Source of the DNA: Rotaria macrura
Lineage: Eukaryota; Rotifera; Eurotatoria; Philodinida; Philodinidae
NCBI GenBank assembly: GCA_900239685.1
Contig: OENT01000474.1
Coordinates: 42,352 to 106,351, forward strand
DNA: 64,000 nucleotides
Reading direction: 5' to 3'
In this document: in pieces, positions 27,305-39,850 of the stretch
Layout of the letters: every line of letters begins with the position of its first letter
How positions within the stretch are numbered: position 1 is the first letter of the stretch
Notes under the pieces: generated by a model
What the model was told of the DNA's origin: nothing
The model's input: only the letters and a program-made list of their open reading frames with translations
The model's database searches: none
Made by a program: the position numbers and the translations under genes

Positions 27305-27839
27305 ATGTTTGGTTCTCGAGCATTTACATCCGCACAAACTGGCCACCGGTGTACATCCTCTGCAAGATTCACAAGTACAAGACAAATTGAAAATGACATT
27401 GGAGGTTATTTCGAACAATATTTATCAATATGATACGTGCATTGATTTCTTTCTATTTATTGACAATCTAGAACGATATCGAATAGACGAAGTAGAAGAT
27501 GAAACACATCCAAAACGTGGTTTGGCTTGTGCTCTTATTTCATCACTGTTTTGTCCGATTTTAGGTAAGTGACCTATCGAATATTGAACAATGGGTGGAT
27601 TGGAGTGAGCAGCACTTATTATGTATGTATATATATATATCGTTATATTTTATTTAGGAATTATTGCTATTGTTCACGCAATTCATGCTGTGCGAGCATT
27701 TAGCCAGGGATTCTATGCTGAAGCAACAATATTCTACAAAAAAGCTATCCGTTGGTCACTTATTACATTTATTATTGGTCTTGTGCTCGGTTCTATAATT
27801 GCGTTTATTTTTTTCGTCAAAAATGTTCTTTTTGTCTAA
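27305..27839 (+). CDS. CD225/dispanin-like small membrane protein
   Basis: Three exons, 27305-27404, 27472-27564 and 27658-27839, give 124 residues. The ATG at 27305 is chosen because it alone gives an open frame that stays in phase across the 67-nt intron 1. The competing open frame through exon 1 runs into a stop at that junction. An acceptor TTTATCAG lies 5 nt before the ATG. The N-terminal half is Ser/Thr-rich and polar (MFGSRAFTSAQTG). Then comes the CD225-type core: helix 1 (GLACALISSLFCPILGII) re-entering, a cytoplasmic loop with FSQGFYAEATIFYKKAIRWS, and helix 2 (LITFIIGLVLGSIIAFIFF) ending near the C-terminus. The loop with A-x-G-x(4)-A and the following basic residues is typical of dispanins, which sit in plasma and endosomal membranes. 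The specific role is unknown. Confidence 0.7.
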
Positions 27840-29727
27840 ATAATCGAATTTATTTCTATTCTTTTTCTTTTTCTTGTGATCTTCATCTTCAATCATCTCG
27901 AATTTGTTGTTGATGATTGATTGCTAGTTTTTATCATACACATCCACATATACATACGCACACACACACAAATGTTTATTTATGTATTTATTTATTGAAT
28001 CGACCAATTGAACAAATAAAAAATTACACATACATCATATTAACTATTCTCTTAATTTATTGTTTCTTTTCCTATGACCTGAAAATACATGATAAAGATG
28101 TGAATAAGACTTACATATTATTTGACAGATATATGCATCGATACAATACATTTCTTCAAATTGATCTAAATTGATCGAAGGATTAACTAATACTAAACTA
28201 TCATTGAGAAAATTAAGATTGATTTGTCCATGTTAATATCTGCTAATTAAAACAAAAAAAAATAATTTTCAGTAAGCTATTAACTCACGTACTCTTCATG
28301 CATGAAAGTACTATAGCAGGGATTGAAGGGATACTGAACTAATTTTTATAATCTATCATCTCTTTCTGCTAGGAGTTTTAGAAATCTATAAGAGTCTCGT
28401 TAGATCAATTTAATGATATACTTCAAAGCAGCTGTGAAATTTCAATCAATATTACCTGATAAATTACTGATGAGAAGACAATAGGGTTCTTCTAGTTCTA
28501 CATGTTAGTTTGTGAAAATATTAACTATTATTATGAGATTCAACACTGATATAATAATTGCTGATGTTGTCGTCTTCGTGTAGACAAGTTTGCAGATGAA
28601 ACTAGACAGTTGTATTCATTTTGACAGATTCTATTCTGAGAACGTAGACATTAACGATAATCTTGCTTCGTATTTTCCTATGAGAATATTTTCATTGATA
28701 AAACACAGAGATTCGTACGCGTACCATCAGTGACACAACGTTTACTAATATTTAATATCTTCCATAGCTTTCCTAGAAAAAGAAACGAAACCAATATATT
28801 AGCTTCGTTGTCGAGTTAGAAACACAACGTCAACATATAACAATGGTGCATTATGATATTGTTAAATTAAACCCATGGAATTCTCTTGACACTAGTTCGA
28901 ATCGTCTCTTGAACAAGATAGAAGTCATGAATTTCTATAGCATAATCATAATCAAAGGAAGTATGTGGGCAAAAAAGGCATTTCGAAGTTGAAGCTCAAC
29001 TGCATCGATAAACATCGAGTTCAAGATCAAATAGTTGCACCTACGCAAATTTCTAGCATAGGAATATTTTCATTATAAATTATTTCTCTTCCTATCATTA
29101 GACTTCACAAAATAAGAATTCCCGAGGGAAATAAACTTCCGTTTATTATTGCGTTTATTCAATCGCGGAAATATTTCAGAACCGAATCATGGCAATTTGC
29201 TCTCGGTATGCGAACAGTTCATCGTCGATGAATTAATTCCGTACGCAAAACTACAGTTTTTATGGATTAGTCATAATTTAACTAGTTTAACGAAAACAAA
29301 AATCGAAAAAGACAAAGATTAATCTATTCAAGACTCTTGAAGGATTATAATCGATTGTCCAAATAAATTTTTCAAACGACGTCAATAGTGTTACCAAGTC
29401 AGGCTTGTTGCATTCTTTTCATATGATCTATTGGCCTGTTTCACATGCACAAATAGAAATCTATATGCATCGATCTTAATCGAGACAATAAGGATAATGC
29501 TAATATCTGCCAATGATTTTGTACGAAAATCGCTCTACTCTTTTCTCTTTCGTTTCTTCTTGCATTGTATGATGCGATTTAGAATGAAAAAAAAACCTAA
29601 GCATAGGATAATAGATCATGACATTTACATAAAGATTGATAATAGTCGTATAATATAAAGGGTAGCGTTCACTACTTTTCATATACATCACTTCTTACTA
29701 TCAATCATCATATACAAACCATAAAAA
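27840..29727. other. intergenic, nothing recognised
   Basis: AT-rich, with a short (CA)n run near 27958-27971. No coding signal. A TATA-like TATAATATAAAG at 29649-29660 lies about 70 nt before the next start codon and could be its core promoter. Confidence 0.5.
28015..28020 (+). terminator. AATAAA poly(A) signal of the CD225-like gene
   Basis: Canonical hexamer about 175 nt downstream of the stop codon. Confidence 0.45.
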
Positions 29728-30610
29728 ATGTTTTCCATTGTTATAATTATATTAGTTTCATCCGTAAGAGCACAATCATATTTTCAAAAACAACAACAAT
29801 ATTCATACAATAATTATAGTCCCCGACCATTCTTTCTACAAAATTCTGGATACGGAAGTCAAGGAATACAACAAAGTGAGTTGAACATAAAGTTTATGGT
29901 ATACATCAGTAGGTGAGGTTAATTTATTAGGTCAACAACGTATACGTGGTAATTTAATTAGTGATGACACCTCTGTGTTACCTATTGGTTCACAGATAGT
30001 GATACTAATAATAGATACATCAGTTCAAGGTGTAACAACTAGACCCTTGAATAATCTTGTACTATATGGATCTTATCGCTTTCCGATAGCTTTTGAAATT
30101 CCCTATTCCATATCACAATTACAGTTCAATAGTAATGGTATGCGGCAATATGCTATTCAAGCTCGTATTGAAAAAAGTGGTCAATTACTTTATATAAATG
30201 ATAAATATACGCCTGTGCAATTAATACCAGCACCCATCAATTCCATTAATGTATTCATGAAAAAGATTGTCACATCGACTACTCCAGGTTGATATATTCC
30301 CCAGTGCTTATCACACAATTATCTAACCATTACTTTAATTTGTTTAGGATTCAGTGGAATCTATACAACAAGATCGCCGAACCCAAATAATATGTATATT
30401 TGTTTACAGCGTCCAGATATTGGCCCATGTAAAGCAAGCATTGAACAATACTACTATAATTCTCAATTACGTTCATGTCTAATTTTCTATTGGGGTGGTT
30501 GTGCTGGTAACCAAAATCGTTTTGATTCTCGTAGTGAATGTGAACGTACATGTATATTTAATCGATTGCGGATAGCTATCAATAATGCAAAACAAAGATC
30601 GATCGATTGA
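29728..30610 (+). CDS. secreted YbaY/YscW-like domain fused to Kunitz protease inhibitor
   Basis: Three exons: 29728-29875, 29913-30287 and 30348-30610; 261 residues. A signal peptide (MFSIVIIILVSSVRA) is followed by a Gln/Tyr/Asn-rich spacer to about 48. Residues about 52-165 resemble the YbaY/YscW lipoprotein family known mostly from bacteria: a beta-rich start (RIRGNLISDDTSVLPIGSQI), IDTSVQGV, FPIAFEIPYS and YAIQARIEKSGQLLYIND follow that family's order. Residues 193-243 are a textbook Kunitz/BPTI domain with Cys spacing 8-15-7-12-3 and GPCKA at the reactive loop, so P1 is Lys, predicting a trypsin-type target. The protein is probably secreted. The first intron is 37 nt (34 if the upstream AG at 29908-29909 is used, which adds one residue). 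The Kunitz call is very secure; the N-terminal domain call rests on remembered motif order. Confidence 0.85.
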
Positions 30611-30745
30611 AGTATTGGACTTCTTTTTTTTACAATATATAGTATTTACATGTAATTTTCATTGCTGATCTATGATTAGATTATGTACGTCTGGTAATAA
30701 GCGATAAGAAAATGTTTATTGAAAGATGGATATAGTATTTTTTGT

Positions 30746-30751
30746 AATAAA
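30746..30751 (+). terminator. AATAAA poly(A) signal of the Kunitz gene
   Basis: Canonical hexamer about 135 nt after the stop codon. Confidence 0.5.
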
Positions 30752-31581
30752 TTTTGTATTATGTGTATGTGTTTCCAGATATTGTTTTCTTTTCATATGT
30801 CTTTCATTTCAAAAAGATAAATTTCGTAAATACATATATTGACTATAACGAGAGATTTTCTATGTGTCGAAAGGATTTGTCTATACATTTTAAACAGTTT
30901 GGCATTGTCCTGTAAGTTGTACTCGGCTATGCCTATAATTTTCACGAGTTATATTTGCATAAGTCACATATGGATTTCTGTATTCATAGATATACTCGGT
31001 TGAACGAATATGTTTAGCATTCATATAATCACTTTTGTTATATTATCAAGAAACTAACTATTTGATCTTGAACAGTAGAGAGTCATCTTTTAAAGCTCAT
31101 GTAAAAATTAATTCTATTTAATTATCGATAGGATCTTGTTTGACACATTGTCTATTCCAAGAGACTTTGCTCGTCATCAAAATTCTAAAGAATATCAAGT
31201 AACTCATACGACCGATGCAAATGTTAATCATAGGATTGAACTAAAGCCTAGAGATCTCTGCCATCTCTGGAGAAAAAGAAACTAGTAACACAATGACTAA
31301 TATCCTGTTTCAATTCTATTTCGACCGATAATATAATTGCTCAACATAACTAAATGTACAATTAGCAGGACGTCAGTTGTTATTTAAAAGTTAAGAAGAA
31401 AAAACTACACTAATCACGATGCTGAGAAATATTAAGTTCATGCATAATCAGTTAGAAAAAAAAACAAAAAAAGAAACTTTAATATAAAGTACTCATAAAA
31501 ACTATATAAGCAAAGTATTTTGCATTATTTTTTACAATCCATAATTTTTAATCTCCGTTTACCGAGTTTTTTTTGCTATAG

Positions 31582-31629
31582 CCAATACGGTACCCTTTCG
31601 ATTTATTTTTTAGATCGAATCCGTATTGG
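31582..31629. repeat. two-step hairpin
   Basis: CCAATACGG (31582-31590) pairs with CCGTATTGG (31621-31629), and inside it TTCGAT (31597-31602) pairs with ATCGAA (31614-31619), leaving an 11-nt apical loop. The two nested stems with an asymmetric internal loop look more ordered than chance. No RNA family is recognised. Confidence 0.45.
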
Positions 31630-34457
31630 TAGAAAATGAAATAAAGTTTTCTAACGAACCGAAATCCATTTCTTTTGAAGGTCAAAAAGCAACAAAGCAG
31701 CTAACTATAAATAGAGTAGTTCATGAGTATGCACAATATTTTAAAGAAAATAAACGTATAATATATTCTTTTATCTTCTCATGAAAGTTTTCAAATAACC
31801 TGTAGTGAAATTTATCATGAAATTCATAAATAAGATGTATTTTTTAATTTTCTTTTTTGAGATATGTATAAGCCATAATTGAGATTGAATCGATCAATTC
31901 TGTTACAATGAATTTCATGATTTGTGAAAACTAGTCGATGTTTGGCTTTTGTCGTAGGTTTTCTCAAGTTTAATAAATTAAGTTTATGAATGTCTCATTT
32001 CGTGCATAGAAAAATCTTAGCCGACATCACGATCTAGATTTTAAATATTGAATTCGAACACGCCCATCAAATCTATGAAGATTCCAGACAAAGTTAAATG
32101 AAATTTTTATGCTCATGAAAATAACGAGCAAAGCCATAGAAATTTCAAATACTCCGAAATCAAACATTATTCTTTATGTGAAACATTTAGTTTAAATAAG
32201 ATAAAAATGAAACTTACCAAATCCAACATACATACATCATTTATGTTTTTTTTTTCAAAAAGAAATCCAATCGATCTTAATTTTACTAAATTAATGATAT
32301 GGTAAAAGTTCTTTGTAAGTGAATATCGAACGCATCAGACTGGAATAGATTTTTAGACTACTGAAATATCTCAACTGTTCTATGAGTTAAACGTACATTC
32401 AACGGTTTCGTCCGAATCGAATCTTTTCTTTTCGAAGTATTCACTAGTTTAATGGCTATATAAAATACACCAATTATTTGTCGGTAGAATTTTTAAGCTG
32501 AACCGACCGATAAAATATATTCATCAATTACAAGAATGCAATGATCTCTTAAGGCAAGATTAAACTGAAATGTGTTGATTCTACATTTTATTAGGGATTC
32601 TCTTGTCTATAATTAAACAAGGACACATTTTATTTCATGCAGGCTTCGGAGATCTAATCGCGCAAGTGTTAAGTGTTGACATATCTTTTCTTCTATTGAT
32701 GCAATTTTAGTGTGCAGTGCATATATAAATAACTAGTTGACTAGTAATTTGGACCGAAGTCAAATAGTTGCCGTTGTAGAAAACAATGAGATATACTTTA
32801 ATTTAATATTTTTTTTACCGACACAGCACTACAACATATTAATATGTGATAAAACAAACAAGTGGCTTGATGAACCAACAGACATTTATCAGAAATTATG
32901 GTCGATGTTATTTAATTGTTTTTTATTTGGAAATTGTTGTTTATAGCTAAATGAATGAAAACTTTCAATAAAAGATATGCTCCTAAAAATTCTCCTATCA
33001 TTAATTTGCTTGAAATCAAGTCATTGACAATGCTATACATTTTCATAACTATAACTGAAACCCATCGACCATTTTATCGTAACGTTTTCTTTTGTGTTCT
33101 ATGCAAGAGAAATTCGAACAAAGTAATTTATCCATAAAACAGTATTATGTACTGAAGCAAAACAACAATACATATGTAGCCTAGAATGATGAGCTGTCGC
33201 CTATCAAAATAATATGTCACACAAATATCACATGATTTCGTCATGAATATCACATCTCACCTAGTCACGCTCAAATCAAATAGATTGCGATGTTTGTATT
33301 TATAATAAACGAAATAATTTTTCATGGTAACAATGTGAGAACTTCGTTATAATATGTATTTGTTGATTTCTTTGAAAGATCTTCATGCAATATAGAATTA
33401 TATATATATGTACATATGTTTATATGATTGACAAGCTCGATTTAGTACTAGTCTATGCGAAGGTTAAGTGTACGACGTGTCAATTCAGAACAATAGGAAA
33501 AGCCAATCATTTGAAAGATTCGATATGCAGATTTGCAATTGATAGCCTAGAAATAATATTTGGCCTTTAGGTTCACTATCATTTAATCAACCTAAAAAGA
33601 GAATGGATAGTTGGTAATAGGGTGTTAGAAATGAAAAGTTATCAACATGGTATTCCAAATTCTATTGAAATTTATTTAACTCATGTAGTCACCGAGTTTG
33701 AAAGGATTCAATTCGGCTATTCTTTTTTCTTAGAAAAGACAATCGTGTTTAAATGGATTCATTCGAAATCAAGAAGCTTATCACATTGTGATATGATATC
33801 TGACAGCAAAAACGATAGATAATTTTGAGATAAAAATTTATTCAAGGTTATCAGCAATTTTCTTTTAAGAACATATCAATTATCATTGAGTATCAATATT
33901 ATTTAAATAGATTATGCTTTTCTTTGTTTAACCCCTAAGTTCTACACATCTGAGGCGATTGATTATCACACTTGATCAACTTTTCTTTCGTTTATTTTTT
34001 TTTTGTCACACCAGAAAAAAACAGAGCGAACAAAACAAAACAAAACAAAACGGTTAGTTTTCTTCGAGAGATTAGCAACACACAAGGTAACAATAACAAT
34101 GACAATACGGAAGATTGATTTTCTTCTCAACGTTCTATTTTTGAGCGATACGAACCTTGTATACAAAGCAGACAAAGACAAGTTCGTTGACAGAAGAATA
34201 CAGAGACAAACAAGAAAAACAGAGAACTAATCTAACAACACCCATCCAACGTGATTCGGATATAGAGCAGAAAGAAGCACACCGGAGGAAAAAAGCCAAA
34301 GAAGATGAACCAACGGAAAAGAAAAGGACTGTTCTTTGTCCATAGGACTTGGATCGATGTGTTAAAGAAAAAAAATGGTTACGATATCAGTCTGTGTTCC
34401 TGTTAGTAGCTGTTTCATACATGATTTTCTAATATCATACAACGAGAGAAACGAAAA

Positions 34458-35103
34458 TCACATGTCCATCGAAAATTGGTCATCACCTTCTAAAGAGAAA
34501 CATTTTCAAACATAAACTACAAGAAGGATAATATTTATTTTTCTATAACCTTTTTTAGTCGTTGTTGATTGACGTTGTTCAGATGTTGATCTATCAGCCG
34601 ATAATTCAGATTTTTCTTTTTTCTCTGTTGCAACACCATTTTCAACAATATCACCACCTTTTACCGGTTCAGGAATTAGCGTAACTAAGCACGAACAAAA
34701 CAAACAACGGTTACTAACATTCATCCAAGGATTTTGATTTATTGCATATTCTCAACTCGCATATTTTTAACATTGGTTACTCTTCTTTGTGTTTTTAATT
34801 CTGAAAATAGCCCTATCTTCAATCAATTATGGCATATCTACCTTCCGGAATATATGGCAAATGAGGTGGTGATCGTGCCATTGGTGAATCACGACGAGAG
34901 AGTAAGAAAGCTCGATCATAATAAATACGAGTGCCTAAACGATCGTAATCTATAGTACAATTGTAATAGAACAAAAATAAAATTTCACCTCCTGGAGTGG
35001 TTGAAAATATGCTGCCACCGGGTGTTTCACCATAATGAAGTGGCAAATCTTTAGGATCATGTACAACAAGGCGGCGTATTGGGATACCTTCAGTACTGCT
35101 CAT
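34458..35103 (-). CDS. EIF4EBP: eIF4E-binding protein (4E-BP)
   Basis: Four exons on the minus strand: 35103-34989, 34934-34842, 34684-34550, 34489-34458; 124 residues (human 4E-BP1 is 118). The protein represses cap-dependent translation by occupying eIF4E until TOR phosphorylates it. Visible landmarks, in order: a partial RAIP-like IPIRR; two TPGG phospho-sites ([14 protein letters not shown]); the eIF4E-binding helix YDRAFLL (YxxxxL-phi); SP sites (DSPMARSPP) matching the Ser65/Thr70 region; and IPEVT matching IPGVT. The last exon is only 32 nt and encodes GDDQFSMDM followed by stop, a C-terminal TOS motif (human FEMDI) for Raptor binding. Introns of 54, 157 and 60 nt. The exon 3 donor is GTTATAG, which is weak, so the tail deserves an RNA check; without that splice the protein would end in a hydrophobic read-through lacking TOS. 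Confidence 0.88.
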
Positions 35104-35578
35104 CGTCGATGCCTTTTTTTACTTTTATTTTTAAACTAATCTAGAATATTATACGTTTTTCGATATTTCATTGAGAATAAATAGAGTATGCTAGACAAAG
35201 ATAAAAGAATACGCCATATAGAAAGTAAGCAGCTTCCTATCGGGTGCGTGCTGAATAAATATGCACCCGAAAGCACGTGCACGTTGACTTCGTCATTCGG
35301 TTTCATTGGTAAAATAACTTTGTCCAATAGAAAATCATTTTCTAGAGTTCGCTGTTCACCATGCCTATCTGCATATGTTTATATATATATATATAAATGT
35401 GTGTGCGTGTAGTATAAGTTATGTTAAATTGACTATCAACAAAAAAAGAACAATAGAGTCAAGAAGAAAAAAACTTCAATTATGAAATAATATATATAAT
35501 GAAATATAACGTGTGACATATGAACAAAAAAAGGAAAAAAAACAATATGTATAGATATACAAATCACAGTACACTCAC
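35104..35578. other. spacer between HP1 and 4E-BP genes
   Basis: 475 nt between the HP1 stop and the 4E-BP start, both genes on the minus strand. It contains TA and TG simple repeats around 35380-35410. A clear acceptor next to the 4E-BP start is not seen. Confidence 0.5.
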
Positions 35579-36910
35579 TTAGGTCTTCTTGTTTTCATTT
35601 GATGAATTCCAAACGATTTTTTTTTGAAAAAATTCTATTAATTCTCGTGGTATGTAAACGTGAGCAATTTCCGATGGTACATATTCGCGTAATATAGGCG
35701 AACCTTGTACATAATCAACAGCATACAATACTGATGAATCTTTTTGTTTAGCTGCTCCAATAACTGCTCGTACACGCCAGCCTTTTTCTACACCAAACAC
35801 TTTTCTGGATGATTCAGTCGTTTTTGTCGTTGACGTTGAAGGGACCGTATTCGAACTTTTTCGTTTCTTTTTAGCTGGTGGTGATTCTGTACTAGTTGAA
35901 AGTGATGCGCGGGTTTTAGCTGGTGGATCGTCACCCAAGGCTGAATATATTGGATTTGATGCATCCGATTCAAGTTGCTGTCGTTCAAAGTCAGCGATTA
36001 AATCAGGATGAATATCATTTTGACTTTCCCAAGTATTATCGTCATCACCGACTAAAAGACAAAACACTCATATCATACGATTAGTCAAAGTAACATAGTC
36101 TCTTGTTTCTTAATCATAATAAACATCATCAGTTATTATTATCGTTATCGTAGTGCATTCAGAATTAGTATTGATAAAAGACAACGTAGTGTACTCAACG
36201 AAATGATATATAGTAGAATTTAATGTAACATTCTTACTCATTAAAAATAATATCAGCGAAAATTTTTCGAATGGGACAGAAAAGAAATCTTTGAGAAAAT
36301 GATGCAACTTAATGAAAATTTCCCGATTGAGTCTTCAAATGCATATCATCGAGACTAGCAATAAATAAAATGTTCCTCCTTCGAAATTCCCTTTCAATTT
36401 AATAATGATTTAAAAGTTCTATTCAAGTCACTAGAATATTGGCTGAAAATACTTTGTTCGCTAAATTTTACTACGGTATATCAATTTTTGCAGTTGAGCA
36501 TAGTAAACAAAAAAAAACTTTTAAAGGATATAATAGTTCACTGGTCAACTTCTTTGAAGGAAAAACATATGCAGACTTTGTTTCTGATACATGAAGTTTT
36601 TATTTAATTACATGGTTTTTTTTTTACGAAAACAAGATAAATATAACTGTGATGTTTTAAAGATTATGAACTTTAACAGTAATATAATGTATCATTTCTT
36701 AAATACGTAATTTAAGTACCACTAAGATATATACTTACATCCGGCCCATTTCAGTAGATATTCCCATTTTCCCTTTCGATTTCGTCGTTTAGCAAGTATT
36801 TTTTCAACTACATATTGATCATCAGCTCTAGCTTCTTCTGGAAGATCAAAATAATCATTTGGTCTTGTCGACGTCCGTGGCGAAGTGGAAGAGATCGAAG
36901 AGGTTGACAT
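35579..36910 (-). CDS. CBX: heterochromatin protein 1 (chromo- and chromoshadow domain)
   Basis: Two exons: 36910-36739 and 36051-35579, separated by a 687-nt intron; 214 residues. HP1 proteins bind histone H3 methylated at Lys9 through the chromodomain and dimerise through the chromoshadow domain. The chromodomain spans about 33-83: YVVEKILAKR, then WEYLLKWAG, then (after the intron) GDDDNTWESQNDIHPDLI, retaining the aromatic cage positions Tyr and Trp. The hinge (about 90-140) is Ser/Thr/Lys-rich with a KKKRK basic patch, a likely nuclear localisation signal and DNA/RNA contact. The chromoshadow domain is about 143-206 (GVEKGWRVRAVIGAA to KKIVWN), with the C-terminal Trp that forms the PxVxL groove. 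An acceptor TATTTTAG ends 12 nt before the ATG. Which HP1 paralogue it is cannot be decided. Confidence 0.93.
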
Positions 36911-39850
36911 GAAGTTTTGCTTCTAAAATATACTGACATACACATACATACGTAAATCAAGCTAGTAGCATTTTTCTTTTGTTCGTTATAATAGAGTTAC
37001 GCAGAAAATGAAAATAAACAAACTATCATAGTGATTGTTTGTCTTTCGTTCTGACGGACAGTAACATTACTACTGATCATCGTTCATTACAAACGCATAA
37101 TGACAGACAGACAAAATGTTTGCGATCAGAATTCATAGAAGAAAGCAAAGAATATATGGGCTCAAAAAAGAAGAAGAAGAAACGAAGACGTCGAGTGTGC
37201 ATATATATAACAAAGCCATTCGATCAGTGCCTTTCTGTATCACTCTCTTTCTTCGCTTCTACTACTAGTTCACATATTGTCTATTCTGTATATCTTAATC
37301 CACAACACGAGCACGTGATAATATGTATTGTTTAGACTAAGTTAGTATTTACAGAGAAGATTTATGCAATTGTGAAGAAATTTAATGACGAACTAAATGC
37401 ATATGGATCATATATATGTACACAGGTCTATATAGAGAAGAAAATCATTTATAGAAATCAGGTCATGCGGTGAAATAAAGAATAATCTTGCGTTCAGCAA
37501 ATCATTATACAGATGAAAAAAGAATACATTGTAAATAAAAAATGATAACCATATGAAATGATCTTTGTTCATCCAGTCAAATGATCGAGATGCTAAAATA
37601 GTCACTTTTCATCCGGAAAAGATTATCATCAATATAGAGCGGAACGCTTTTGTGAAAATCGATATGTTTGAATGTCCTCAGGTCAATAAAACAGATGGTA
37701 AGATATTGTATGATCGTTCGTTTGATCTTGTAAGATCAGACGGGAATCATTCAAAAACAAATCGCGGTCTCAGACGTCTTTCATTAAGTCTTAATCTAAG
37801 ATACGTGATGATAGAACTTTTTTTCTGTCAGATCTGACTATATGATTATAAAAAAGTCTTATGACCAATAGAAAGATCTTGTTAGAATCTGAAACTAAGA
37901 GATAATGTAAAATTCTGAGAACACGATTTACTTGTAAGATTTCATTTGATCTTCCAGAATCTACTGTCTGATTTTTTAATCTGGTTATACAAAGACTGAA
38001 ATACTTGACAAAAAATTAATGTGAAATAATTAACTTTACTTATTTCGTATTCAAATCGATGCGTAATAAAAACATCTGATAAGTATGATTCTCTAATTAC
38101 ACCTTACAAAATGATGCAGAAATATTATTTTAATTATTCAGACAAATAATATATTCGGAAGAATCTAAATAGCAATATTCTATGGATAAGTAAATGAAAG
38201 AGACAATTAATTTTCCTATCAATCAAAGTTACGAGACTAAAAAAGATGTATGTATATATCTCAAATCAATGAGTGTCACATACATCGAAGCAATTTTGCT
38301 CGTACATACAATTCAGAATATGACATGGACCAATCATCTATACTATTTCGTCATTTCCAAAAGACACATGAATAATTTTTATAACTTTTGACAAGTAGTT
38401 TTCTCTCCAGTTTCTGGCAACACGTCAATTTTTCGTTGTATCATTCTATTGCGAACAGTATTAATATTTGGTTTGATTTTTGATACATCGATCGAATTTT
38501 CTGTATTATAGTTGTATTTTACATTAGATAAAAGCAGTTATTCTTATTATAAAATGAAGATTTGCTTTTTAATTGGTTGATAACATGAAACCTTGAGTCT
38601 TGATTTACTTGAAAGGAGGAAATATTTTAATACTCTTCACTGAGTCCACTAGACTTTTTTCGAGGGTTAATCCTGATTTGATTCTCTTTGTAATTTTTTA
38701 AAATGATACCTTGGAAAGCTTCTTCTATATTTTTCTTCATCTAAAAACTACTGTCATATACTCATTCTAAAATTATTCCTATCAAAATCCATTCTTGATT
38801 TATCCTAACTTTATTTGATGGTTTTCTTTGTGAATATAGATAATTCGAGGAGTCGACGATCAAATTCAATGCCTTGATAATATTCTATAGGAGAAAGCCG
38901 AAGACATCTGTGTAAGATAAGAGCTATGTTTCATAAAAGTTCTAGAATGAAAATGTTATTTATATGAATCCTATCATATAATATGGTGTAGATTTTCGCA
39001 TCAGCTTTACCCAGTAATCACTTGACTTTGAACATGACTTTAGATTCTTCCCCTTGCATTGATGTACGACAGATATTGATTCTTTGCAGTGGTTATTTTT
39101 AAAAAATCATTATTATGCACTTTTTCATTTATTAAAAGAAAACTGCCTTTCATTTCTAGTAGAATGATGTATCACTAATTATGCATAAATGTAACAATTT
39201 AAGAAGAATGTGATCTTGAAATGAATCTATATGATGAAGACGACTTTAGGTATATGAAGAAGGACTTAATTACTATGGTATTAAATCATAAATTACTCAA
39301 GCGTACACATATTTTATTATGTACACGCTAGATGCTTTACTACGAAACGGTCTGCGCAAATTATCACGTATTTACCCTGGATATAAAGACAGAGAACACT
39401 TGAATTATTCTTTCACATCTCAAAAGAATATTCATGTTCAAGGAGAATGATTTGGTGTGAGTAAAGAAATATTTGAAGCAGAAATAAACGTGGAGACATT
39501 TGACAACCTAGACATACATTGTTTCTAGACGTGCAGTCTAGCCGTTCATGCAACAACATTTTTATTGAATTCTATATATTTCTAAAAAGAAAATTAAGAT
39601 GAATGCATTTTTCATTCAAAGATGAAACGTATTTATTCTTTTATTTAGATGAGACAAGTAAAATGTTTGACATAAAACTAAATTTCATTGCTTTTAAATC
39701 TTGAGATCTACATACATGACAACAACAAATAAAACGGTACGACAAAAATACAAATAAAATAAAATGAAGGGATATTAATGTGAGAAATTCTTCGAATGTA
39801 TGACTATGTCATCGACCGTCAATATGATTGACGATGATTATTTTCTTATG
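36911..39850. other. intergenic, nothing secure
   Basis: About 2.9 kb upstream of HP1 and downstream of the P450. An open frame at about 37580-37837 has an acceptor-like CCAG before it and a GTAAGA donor within it, but the encoded peptide is not recognisable and I do not call it. Otherwise AT-rich with no notable repeat. Confidence 0.5.

Larger units (their letters stand above)
30611..34457. other. intergenic, one hairpin
   Basis: About 3.8 kb without a recognisable gene. It contains the two-part hairpin at 31582-31629. The open frames near 34000-34345 are low-complexity Lys/Thr/Gln sequence opposite the expected 3' UTR of the 4E-BP gene, and I do not regard them as coding. Confidence 0.5.

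Noticed and set aside
27228-27404. Alternative N-terminal frame for the CD225-like gene
   Set aside because: It has no good start in context and meets a stop at the exon 1-2 junction, whereas the frame from 27305 stays open.
34003-34345. Lys/Thr/Gln-rich plus-strand frames
   Set aside because: Low-complexity sequence antisense to the expected 4E-BP 3' UTR, with no conserved motif.
37565-37837. Open frame with an acceptor-like start and a GTAAGA inside
   Set aside because: The peptide is not recognisable and no partner exons could be found; too weak to call a gene.
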